Positions 19,569 through 29,052 of a stretch of DNA of 64,000 bases are shown here, piece by piece (the first letter of the stretch is position 1; the number at the start of each line of letters is the position of its first letter). The DNA lies in the NCBI GenBank assembly GCA_022559845.1, contig CM040121.1, forward strand, positions 344,322,243-344,386,242. The letters are read 5' to 3'. Below the pieces are notes generated by a model. That model made no database searches. It was not told where the DNA came from and was given only the letters and a program-made list of their open reading frames with translations. The translations under genes and the position numbers were made by a program. Origin of the DNA: Amorphophallus konjac. Lineage: Eukaryota > Streptophyta > Magnoliopsida > Alismatales > Araceae.

Positions 19569-22500
19569 CCCAGCCCTAGGAGTCGAGGATAAAACCGTAA
19601 CCACCGAGCCAGGTGGCGAGTTACTGACGGTTTTCCTAAACAACGACCCAGCCCTAGGAGTAAGGATCGGAGCTGACCTACCGCCCAAGGTTCAACAGCA
19701 ATATAAGAAATTCCTTTCTGAGTACATCCGAGTCTTTGCTTGGTCCGATGACCAACTCCCTGGGATACCAGAAGAGACCGTGATGCATAAGCTCAACCTC
19801 GACCCCGCCATGAGACCTGTACAGCAACGCAGAAGGAAGCATGCACCAGAGAAGCAAGTGATCATCAAGGCGCAGGTCACCAAGGGACATAAGACTGGTC
19901 TTTTTAGACTGGTCCTGTACCCGTCGTGGCTAGCCAACGTCATCCCAGTACCAAAAGCTTCAGGCAAGTGGCGGATGTGTGTGGATTTCACCGACCTAAA
20001 TAAGGCCACCCCTAAGGACTGCTATCCATTGCCGAGCATCGATCAATTGGTTGACTCAACCTCGGGCAATGAGATACTTAGCTTCCTGGACGCCTATTCA
20101 AGTTATCATCAGATCAGAATGGATCCAGAAGACATCGAGAAGACCACCTTCATCACTGACTACGGCGTCTACTGCTACACCCGGATGCCTTTCGGGTTGA
20201 AGAACGCCGGAGCTACGTACCAAAGGCTGGTCAATCACATGTTCGAGGAGCAGCTAGGTCGGAACGTCGAGGCCTACATTGACGACATGCTCGTCAAGAC
20301 CCCCAAGGCCCAAGACCACTTTACCGACCTCGCGGAAACCTTCGACACCCTCCTGAAGTACAACATGAAGCTCAATCCTGCCAAGTGCGCTTTCGGAGTG
20401 AGATCTGGGAAGTTCCTGGGTTTCTTGGTCACTCAACGCTGGATAGAGGCCAACCCCGACAAAGTCCAGGCCATCCTGGACATGCGCCCGCCCACCTGCG
20501 TCAAGGACGTCCAGCGCCTAGCTGGGCGTGTCGCCGCTCTCAGCCGGTTCCTATCCCGTGCGGCCGAATGATGCTCCCAAATTGGCATCTACTACGTTCG
20601 CATGGGATGAGGAATGCCAGAGAGCATTCACCGAGCTCAAGGAGTTCTTGGCCTCACCCCCGGTGCTCTCCAAGCCCATTCCAGGTGAAGTCTTACAGCT
20701 CTATCTCTCGGCAACACCATCTACGGTCAGCTCGGTCCTAGTCAGAAATGACTTGGGAATCGAGAGGCCGGTCTACTACACCAGCAAGGTGCTCAACGAG
20801 GCTGAAAGGAGGTACCCCGCAATCGAGAAACTCGTGCTAGCGTTGGTACCTCCGCCAAGCGCCTCCGACCCTATTTCCAGGGGCACCCCATCACCGTGCT
20901 GACCGGCGAACCATTGAAGAAGATTCTGGCCCACCCCGAAGCTTTAGGGTGACTCGTCAAATGGGCCATCATGCTCAGGGGCTACGATATATCCTATCGA
21001 CCGCGCTCGGCTGTGAAAGGCCAAGCGCTTGCCGACTTCATCGCCGAGAGCACCATCCCAACTGAAGAAAGATCCCCGTCCGCGCCCGGGCCAACCTGGG
21101 AACTGTTCATAGATGGATCTTCCAACTTAGTCGGTAGTGGTGCCGGAATCCTCCTGAGGTCCCCCGAGGGAGTAGAGCTACAGTACGCCTTGAAATTCAG
21201 CTTGCAGGCATCCAACAACGCTTCCGAGTATGAGGCCCTTATCTTGGGAGCACGCATGGCCCGACGGTTGGGGGCTGAGCGAGTCAAAATCCACACCGAC
21301 TCCCAGCTGGTCGCTAGCCAAGTCAACGACGAATACGAAGCTCGAGAGGCGCAAATGATCAAATACCTCCAGCTGGTCAGAGACCTGGCCCAACAGTTCG
21401 AGGGATTCGAGGTAGTCCGAATAGCTCGGGAGGAAAACTCCCGAGCGGACGCCCTCTCTCGGTTGACCTCCTCTCTCGACCCTGAAGGTACCCGATCGGT
21501 CCTCCTTGAAGAGCTAGAGCGCCCGAGCATTGACTCGGAGCTCCTTGCTGTTGACTCAGCCATTCCGAGCGACTGACGCACCCCCTACCTATCTTGGCTC
21601 TGGGACTCCCAAGAGCCTTCCGACTCTCGAGAAGCCCGCAGACTGAAGTACCAAGCCCGGCGCTTCGTCATTCTAGACGACACTCTCTATCGGAGATCTT
21701 TCTCCGGTCCTCTCCTGAAGTGTCTCGGCCCCGACGAAGCCAGCCGAGCCATCCAAGAGATTCATGAAGGCCTGTGCGGAGCGCATTCAGGAGGAAGGTC
21801 GCTCGCCAGGATCCTGCTACGGCAGGGTTACTGGTGGCCCACCCAGCAGCGCGACTGCACGGCCCACGTGCAAAAGTGCGGCCGATGCCAGCGATTCGAC
21901 CACTTGGTCCATCAGCCGGCTACGGAGCTTGTCACCCTTACCGAGCCTTATCCCTTCGCTCGGTGGGGGATCGACATTCTCGGGCCGTTCCCTGCGGCTC
22001 AGTCCTAAAAGAAGTTCATCATCGTCGCCATCGACTACTTCACCAAGTGGATCGAGGTCGAAGCCACGGCGAGGATCACAGAGACAGTCGTCTGAAGTTT
22101 CGTCCGGAAGTCGACCATTTGTTGCTTCGGCATCCCCCGAGTGATAGTGAGCGATAACGGTCGGCAATTCGACTCTCGCTATTTCCGAGACCGATGCGCT
22201 GACCTAGGTATTCGCAACCACTTCACTTCGGTCGCCCACCCTCAGGCCAATGGGCTGGTCGAGAATGCCAATAAGACTATCTTAAAAGGCATAAAAACCA
22301 GACTCGGCAAGGCCAAGGGTAGCTGGCTCGAGGAACTGCCTAGCGTACTTTGGTCACACAGAATGACTCCCAAAACGGCAACCGGTGAGAGTCCTTTCTA
22401 GTTGGTGTATGGCACGGAGGCTGTTATTCCGTTAGAGGTCGCCAACCCTTCTCTCCGAGTCATCCGCTTCTCGCCCGAGGTAAACGAGCAAAAGTTACTC

Positions 22501-22809
22501 GAGAACCTCGATCTAGCAGATGAGCTCCGAGAGATCGCCAACATCCGAGCTACGGAGTACCAGCGCCACCTCACTCGATACTACAATGCCAAAGTCCGAG
22601 ACAGACACTTCCAACCGGGAGACTTCGTCCTCAGGAAAGCCGAAGCCTCTCGACCACTAGAGGCGGCGGGCAAGCTATCCCCTAACTGGGAAGGCCCCTA
22701 CCGAGTGGTCAAGACACTCGGGAAAGGAGCATACCGACTATCTACAATGGAAGGGGAACCCATCCCTCGGGCATGGAATGTAGTCACACTACGCAAGTTC
22801 TACTTTTGA
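19569..22809 (+). pseudogene. E5 pol (RT, RNase H, aRNase H, integrase), broken; gag and protease deleted
   Basis: Begins at the deletion junction, in frame with an LTR-derived ATG at 19531, and enters pol just before TVTTEPGG, a segment upstream of RT in E7. RT (about 19680-20570) has FTDLNKATPKDCYPLP, MPFGLKNAGATYQR and the catalytic AYIDDML. A roughly 30-bp deletion at about 20565 removes part of the connection and shifts frame. The first RNase H (20590-20960) is degraded (no acidic DAS motif; LYLSATPSTVSS), and the second, archaeal-type RNase H (21100-21470) keeps LFIDGSSN, NASEYEAL, HTDSQLV and RADALS. Integrase (21600-22809) has HHCC (EIHEGLCGAH, CGRCQ), WGIDILGPFP, VSDNGRQF and GLVENANK, i.e. 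D, D and E. In-frame stops at 20950, 21574, 22006, 22093 and 22399 all look like C-to-T or G-to-A changes of codons still intact in E7. Ends LRKFYF, as in E7. Confidence 0.9.
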
Positions 22810-23052
22810 AGTTCGTGCAAACAATCCGAGTGAAATAAAATTTTCTCCTTTTCATTCAATCGATTGTTGGTGCATCAGAAAGGCAAAAGCCAATACATTA
22901 CATAACAGAAAGCAAAAAATCCATCTGGCACCACTGCAAAAGGCCATTGCTCGGCTGACTCGGTTGATCTCCTTGGGTCCAGCCACTGACTCTGCCTCGA
23001 GTAGAAACTGGCTCGGATAAAAGGTGGTTGATCCAGTTGGCTCGGGCGGCCC

Positions 23053-23670
23053 ATGACAAAGGTGACAGAGGGACTGCGGAGGGGAAGGCTACCTTCCAAG
23101 TTGACAGAGGCTGGGGAAGAGGGAACGCCTATGAAGGCCTCCTCTCCTCCAACCTACCAACTCTTTGGAGCGTACAGAGAGCGCAAGCACCCTCCGAAGA
23201 GTGAAAGAAAGGAAGAGAAGAAGAGGGAAAAAGAGGCTGCCAGAAAGAAAAAGAAACCAGCAGAGCTGGATAAGGAGGCAGGGGAAGGCCCAGAGGGGAT
23301 GGACATCACGGATGCCCCCATCCGTCCTCCATATCGCCCCCCTCCGGGAAGCCTCGCCGGAACTGATAGAGGAAATGGCGTGATTTTTCCGTCAAAATCC
23401 TCTCCAGATCCGCGCGACGACCATCGGACCGGCTTCAAACCCGTGCGACGATCGTCAGACCTGCTCAAAACCCAAAGTGGCAAAAACCTGCAGCCCTCCA
23501 TCATCGGCAGCATCATCTTCCGAAGGATCCTCCATGCTCTGAATGCAACTGCACAACGCAACGTGAAGAAGGGACGAGGAAAGACTGTTAGGAAAAATCC
23601 TAAGCGGTGGAGAGGAAGGGACGCCCTTCGGTCTTTTTATAGGCAAAGGGAGGCTACTTGCCTTAAATGA
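23053..23670 (+). CDS. Conserved pol-sense ORF of unknown function between pol and antisense gene (E5)
   Basis: 205 codons, basic (runs of Lys/Glu/Arg near residues 45-75), then a Pro-rich motif DAPIRPP...PPGSLAG, then SSPDPR and a basic tail KNPKRWRGRDALRSF. The same motifs in the same order occur in E7 (47271-46869, minus strand), there split by one frameshift; the local length difference between the copies around PPGSLAG is a multiple of three. That is weak support for coding. The opposite strand is also open and partly conserved, so the DNA may be conserved for another reason. No known domain recognised. Confidence 0.35.
   Translation: MTKVTEGLRRGRLPSKLTEAGEEGTPMKASSPPTYQLFGAYRERKHPPKSERKEEKKREKEAARKKKKPAELDKEAGEGPEGMDITDAPIRPPYRPPPGSLAGTDRGNGVIFPSKSSPDPRDDHRTGFKPVRRSSDLLKTQSGKNLQPSIIGSIIFRRILHALNATAQRNVKKGRGKTVRKNPKRWRGRDALRSFYRQREATCLK
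23533..23641 (-). promoter_or_regulatory. Second antisense promoter-like unit in E5 (TATA plus ATG)
   Basis: On the minus strand TATAAAAAG (complement of 23633-23641) is followed about 100 bases later by ATGGAGGATCC (ATG complement of 23533-23535), which opens a short frame MEDPSEDDAADDGG. E7 has the same arrangement at 46870-46982 (TATAAGAAG, then ATGGAGGATCC, MEDPSEGDAADDGE). It lies downstream of the antisense gene, reading the same way. Inferred; no transcript evidence. Confidence 0.4.
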
Positions 23671-23982
23671 CTACCTCCTCGAAAACACGCCAAAGGAATT
23701 CTCCCCTCTAAATGGTCACCTTAAATCCCTCATTTTTCGCCTCAGCAGGATACACGAAGGAGCCTGGCATTCAAAGCGTGAGAAAATGGAAAGACACCCT
23801 GTCAGGAGCCCATCCAACCAGCATGCGAAAACCACGCAGAACGTATCGGCAATTTCCAACTACTACAGATACGCTAATCGAATCACGGCAAGGAAGGCAA
23901 GAAGCAAGTAAGTCATTTATTGCCTTACAAAAAGGAAATCTATTTCTTGGAAAAGGAAAAGAGGCAAAATAGGACAGATACA

Positions 23983-26691
23983 TTAGGCCTCGGGCCCACT
24001 TTGAAGCTCGGGAACGGAAGGCACGGGTGTTTCACCCCCGGCACCCTCGGTGACGGCCGGCCCTGGCACTGACCCCGCCCGCGCGGGAACTGCCTCTGCC
24101 GCGAGCCCTCCCGAGGCAGCCGGAGTTGGTAACCCCACCGGAGAAGAGCCCTCTGGATCTTCCCCACTCGACGCAGAGGAGCTAGAAGATGACTCATCCG
24201 AGTCATAGCACTGGCCAGAGGGGAAGTCGATCCCAGAATCTTGTGCATCGGCATAGGCTACAGCCTGGCGGTAACCCTGCTCGAACCCTTTGCGGATGCC
24301 TCGGCGAAGTGCTACCTCGTAATAGGGAAGAGCAACGTTCTACAAGTCTGCTAGGTAGGCCTCCTAGCCCCTGTATTGCTCGATCGCCTCCGCTCCGACC
24401 AGCCCCATCCTCTCGACAAGCTCGGCCAACTTCCGCTCTGCCTCGACCGCACGCTCCTCGGCCTCCGCTGATCGCTTCTCCGCCTCAGCCGAATTCAGCT
24501 CAGCTTCGGCCGCCCGTTCCTTGGCCTCCACCAATCGCTCCTCCGCCTCAGTTCGGTCGGCCTCGACCTCAAGACGAAGGCGCTCCGCTGCCTCCGCTCG
24601 GTCCACCAACTCGACGCGCTCAGCCTCCCAACGGCCGTCCAGCTCGAGGTGGTGAAGGCGCTCCTCCTCAAGGAGTTTGCTTTTCCTCTCAAGCGATTCC
24701 TGGGCCTTGGCTAGCTGCTCGGTCAACGCTCCGACTTCCAGCCGGCTCGACCACGCCGACTCCCTGATCGTGGAGAACTCCTGCCGGAGCCCCTCGTGCG
24801 CCTCATTGAGTCGAGCTAACTTCCTCTCGCACCCTCCGAGGGTCCAAGCAGGTTCGACCGCTCTGACTCCGTCCGGGCGTAAGTCTCCGCCATCGTGGCC
24901 CCCATCTGGGCAATAACCAGGCCGCCCTCCATGATGACGTCGAGGACCCGGGGAGGAGAATGGCGACTATCTCCCCCTTTCATCCTCACGGACACCTCGC
25001 GGCAAAGTTGATAAAGAGCCCTTGAGACACCGAGCCTCTCCAAGGCCACATGCATGGGCACCCGTTCTACCCCTGGCGCCGCGCCAGAAGGCCCAGGTCG
25101 AGCTGCGGGAACGGCAACCCCGCGCTCCGCGGTCGGTTGGGGTTGCGACGCCTCCGTAGGTGAACCCCCGACCTCGACTGATGCCACGAGCCCGGCCGCA
25201 CAAGGCAACTCGGACGTTTGGGGCTGCGACGCCTCTACAGGCAAACCCCCGATCTCAACCATCTCGGCCCGCGCGTCGCCGCCCGAGACCTCGCCCACCT
25301 CGACCGCCCCCCCAGTCTCGGCCACGGCCTTCTCTACTTCGGCCCCCTTTGTTCCCACCGAGGGGAGAGCCGACCCATCGTCACCACCCTCCGAGGGGCC
25401 CCTGTTCTCCTCGGCCCTCTCTCGCTCGGCGGATGGGGGAGCCTGCCCGGTTGGGTCGGCCCCATCTTGCTCCCGAGAGGGGAGCGCCGCCGAGCCAGAA
25501 TCACCCTTGGCAGTGGTGAGGAGACTGGCCTTCCGGGCCCGCTTCCTGGCCTTCGCGGCTTCCCACAACCGTCACTCCATGGGATCCTTGCGCTTTGCGC
25601 CGCCTGGCCGTGAGGTCCCCTCGGAAGCCGCCCCCTTGCCCTTATCCCGGGCTTGGGAGCGACCCACGAAGACGCTCGGCTCATCAGCCGCCGAGTCGTC
25701 ACCAAGATCGATGATCTCAGCAACTTCCTCCAGAGGCTCCCGCCTAGTGTCTGCAACGGAGGAGAAGGCGTGATCAGGAAAAGAAAGACGACCTCCACCC
25801 CTGAGGGAAAATCCAAGTGGTGGTACCTGACGGCTTCAGCCGCGTGAGAAGGCACCGCTCGATATTCTCCGGCGTCACCAGCTCCTTGGTAGACCGGCGA
25901 TGTTTCAGCAAGCGAGCGGCATATTCCTCCACATCTGAAGGGAACTCCTCCTACCGGGGAGGGATATTCGGGTGGAAATTGGGCATTACCTGCCATGTCC
26001 AGGTTTCCTCCACCGAATGTATCTTCACCCAGAAAAATTGGGTCTTCCACCCTTTGTGCGAAGAATCCTTCGCCGCCAACGAAATGCAGCTCCTGTTCCT
26101 CCTCACCTGGATGAAGTAAAAACCCTTCCTCACCGACGGATGCAACTTCAACTCAAAGAAATAATGGAAAAGGTCCAGAGAAGGAGGAATCCCGCACTGA
26201 CGGTAGAGAATGCGAAAGGCGGAAAGGAGAAGGTACGAGTTGGCAACAAACTGAATGGGCGCCAACTGGAAAAAATTGAGAAGCATGAGGACAAAAGGCT
26301 CGAAGGGGAGGCGGAACCTGCTCTTCCACACCAGAAGAAAGGTACAGATGTGGCCCGTGCGATCGTCTAGGCTCGTCTCATATGGGGCAGCAGCAACAAA
26401 GCTATACCTAAGAGGCAGGCGGAACTGGTGCTCCAGCCTCCTCAACTCGGCTTCCCCCAACTCACTGCAGTTTGGAACCGGTGCCCTCACCTCCTGTTCG
26501 TCACCCCCTCCATCGACATCTGAGCGCTGGCCCTCCATGGATTCCGAGGAAGAACTGGAAGAAGAATCCTCTCGAGACCCCGAAGATTCCGGGGGAGAAG
26601 GAAGCTGCCGGACCACCTCCGCAGTAATCTTCGCCAACTCTTTGAACGCCGCCGCAAGTTTTCGCTCCTCCGCTGTGTCCTCACGGCACAT
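23983..26691 (-). pseudogene. E5 antisense gene (Tat aORF; putative gypsy-type transposon domain), spliced, broken
   Basis: ATG complement of 26689-26691 (MCREDTAEER). Exon 1 (26691-25827) encodes an Ala/Lys/Glu-rich start, an acidic Ser-rich linker, then a domain with GHICTFLLVWKSRFRLPFEPF, a segment ending FRILYRQCG and GFYFIQVRRNR, which resembles the plant putative gypsy type transposon (Transposase_28) domain. An intron of 76 nt (25826-25751, GTACC...TTGCAG) with phase 1 leads to exon 2: IIDLG acidic segment, basic KARKRARK patch, long Gly/Pro/Glu-rich linker, coiled coil rich in AEAEERxxEAE (about 24730-24365), YYEVALRR and an acidic Ser tail ending SGPEA. Stops at 25951 and about 25579 and a frameshift near 24830 disable it. 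E7 has the same structure. Role unknown; may regulate the element from within. Confidence 0.75.
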
Positions 26692-26776
26692 CAAGGAGCC
26701 CCAAAAGTAAAGAAGTGAAGGAGAGCCGAAAACCCTAACAACGGGAAGAGTCTGGAATGATAACCAGCGCCCTACG

Positions 26777-26785
26777 CCTATAAAC
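26777..26785 (-). promoter_or_regulatory. Candidate TATA box of the E5 antisense gene
   Basis: Minus-strand GTTTATAGG, about 90 bases before the ATG at 26691. E7 has TTTTATAGG about 80 bases before its ATG in otherwise similar surroundings. Conservation in both copies supports use as an internal promoter. Confidence 0.55.
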
Positions 26786-26979
26786 CCACGCGGGAGGCGG
26801 CGCGTCGTTCCGACCTCCGAGAAAAGGGGGCCCCTTCATTTCAAATCCGTCAGGATCGCAATTATCACGGGCCCAGGTGACCACGGCACGTGGCTACATA
26901 ACACTGCCAGATCTCCACCCACCTGAGCCACGCCGGTCCAAAACCCTCAAATACTACTCGTCCGAGCCTCCCTTGGCTC

Positions 26980-26999
26980 GGGAGTGGGAGGGGGACAAG
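26980..26999 (+). promoter_or_regulatory. E5 polypurine tract
   Basis: GGGAGTGGGAGGGGGACAAG directly before the 3' LTR start TGGAGAG. The E7 equivalent is at 43630-43650 on the other strand. Confidence 0.85.
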
Positions 27000-27776
27000 T
27001 GGAGAGAGGGATTTCTGTAGCCCATTCAAAGAGCAACCCGACTAGGTGGGACAGGACCCAACGAGGCCAAGCTCACCTAAGTGACAGCCCACAGGGTCCA
27101 CTTAGGGAAGAAAGCCCAATAAAAAATCGCTCGAGGACACAACCTTCCTAGGCGGCCTCTAAGCTCGGAGGGCCCGAGCGTCGGTCAGATCACAGGAAAG
27201 GTCCGGCCCAAGCCATCTCTCCGCCCAGGAGAAGAAGGCGTACGCCGGCCTATCCGACCCATCTTCTCCTGAGCTAAGCCTATCACCCGGATAGGGCTGG
27301 CCTCTCTGAACTCGGAACGGCCGACGATTGCTTATCCTTGCAGCCGTTAGGAGTCCACTACGGGCAGGAATTCAGGAAGGCGAGGGACTTCTTCTTCCCA
27401 AAGGTGATAACGTTCCAATGATAAGGTAATGAAAGCCCACGTCGAGGACGTAACACCCCCCTGAGACCCCGTGACTTACAGGACTCCGAGAAGGCGGCGC
27501 ACTATTTAAACCCAGGATACCCTCCGGCGAAAGGTAAGGGCAATCATACGCTCAAAGCTCCTGAGCAAGAACCACTTCACCCTTCTGGTGGAGAGGGATC
27601 TCGCGCACAAGCTCTCACCTCCCTTTATTGCTCCCGCCATAGCTCCATTGACTTAAGCATCGGAGGGTTTTCCCCAGGGATTCTCCCTGGGCCCCCTGAT
27701 CCGTTTCCCTATCTTGCAGTTCACTACCTGGTGATCCTCCATCCGCTCAGGACCAGCGCGAGATCACGTCTCTTCA
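27000..27776 (+). repeat. E5 3' LTR (777 bp)
   Basis: TGGAGAGAGGGATTTCTGTAG start and ...GTCTCTTCA end, with TSD CATAC following at 27777-27781. Intact over its length; TATTTAAA box near 27503. Confidence 0.93.
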
Positions 27777-28881
27777 CATACCATTGCTATCAATCTTGGA
27801 TTGTGTGCCTCTACAAAGACACCAATTCTTTCTACCTATCATGTACAAAGGACGAGCAATCATATGAATATGAGTGCTTATTCTTGTTCACTTGGCACCC
27901 ACTAGGGAGTCAAATCCACCCAGTTTCTATTAGTATCGTGATTGTATCGACTTGACCGTAGTATGTCCTTACTCAAAAGTTCTGTCCTTGTGATTCTATT
28001 CCATAGGATGTACCTTATATTCCTACCAAGGTTCATTCCGTTGAAATTCTATATTGGCTATAACTAAAGTGGATGTCGAAATATATAACTCAATGATGTC
28101 GCATATAAGGGCCCGATCTGGTCCTGGGAGGAGCACCCGAAAGTACTTGTACCCATGGGAGCTATTATTGATCACGGTGTGGCATTGCACCGAAGTGCAT
28201 GACTTGCTTGATTGGATATTTCCATAAACTCTTGTACTTGTACTTGAATTGACATGACGTGACATGCGTGGCCCGAAAAGGGTATTTACTTGCTTACTTG
28301 ATAACATGATAACCAATTCTTGACATGGCTTGATAAACGTACATGCTTGCCTATCTTGATATAATTATATGAAATCTTGGATATCTTGCTAGTTCATTCT
28401 AAGTTATCTCTTGCTATACACTCTCTCTATTGTCGTTTCACGCGGATATGCATAGTTTACTTGCATCCATGTAACATGTAATTTACTTAAAGCAAGCTAG
28501 CACTTCAGATATAATTCATACTGAGCATTCGCTCACCTAGTGTTTCCCCCTATTTTTCAGGTAATTCTGATAACGAGACTCATTCGGATGGGGATGAACA
28601 AGAGTGAAGAGTTTAGAGCCATTCCAACCATCAAGCGTTATCTAGTCCTGTCTTTTCTATTTTCTTGAGTCATCCATTGTACTTTTATTTTATTGAGTTC
28701 TTAGTTCTTTTATCATGAGTTGTAATAGAAGAACCTGAAGGGTTATGATTAATAATGGACTTGGTTATCATTAATTGTGCGCACTCTGTGTATGAGTGTC
28801 GAATACACTTACGCTCTGATTGACGTGAATGATATAACTCGTCACGCATCTCCGGGTTCCTTCCACGCTCGGGGCGTGACA
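27777..28881 (+). repeat. E3 5' LTR, segment 3
   Basis: 27777-27781 is the second CATAC; from 27782 the sequence aligns with 35399-36498 of the 3' LTR and ends GGGGCGTGACA at 28881. Contains TTTTTCAGG at 28553, a splice-acceptor-like site also seen at the equivalent place in the E2 LTR. Confidence 0.92.
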
Positions 28882-28888
28882 GTTTTTG

Positions 28889-28903
28889 TGGTATCAGAGC
28901 CTA
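28889..28903 (+). promoter_or_regulatory. E3 primer-binding site (initiator tRNA-Met)
   Basis: TGGTATCAGAGCCTA, seven bases after the 5' LTR, complementary to plant initiator tRNA-Met, as usual for chromoviruses. Confidence 0.92.
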
Positions 28904-29052
28904 GGATATTCAATTCCTAAGAACCCAAGTCCAAGGATAGGTTTAAACCTTTACCCGGTGAGATTGGGTAGAGCCAAGGGTTAAGTTAACTTAGAAACTA
29001 GAAACTTTGGATAATTACATATTAACATAGTTATCTTAATAATTGTAGGATC

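Larger units (their letters stand above)
18800..27776 (+). mobile_element. E5: Tat-lineage Ty3/gypsy element with internal 5' deletion
   Basis: TSD CATAC at 18795-18799 and 27777-27781; the intact E3 3' LTR shows the empty site with one CATAC at 35394-35398. The ends are TGGAGAGG and CTCTTCA. Order: truncated 5' LTR, pol (RT, RNase H, second RNase H, integrase) on plus, a short conserved region, an antisense gene on minus, polypurine tract, 3' LTR. The second, archaeal-type RNase H and the antisense ORF are known features of the Tat lineage. LTRs differ by roughly 4% by eye, mostly transitions. Same family as E7. Confidence 0.92.

Noticed and set aside
20994..21581. 195-codon minus-strand ORF within E5 pol
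   Set aside because: Antisense shadow of the archaeal-type RNase H coding sequence.
24189..25773. Long plus-strand ORFs opposite the E5 antisense gene
   Set aside because: Shadows of the GC-rich coding strand (24000-26691 minus); Pro/Arg/Ser composition without domains, and not kept in E7.
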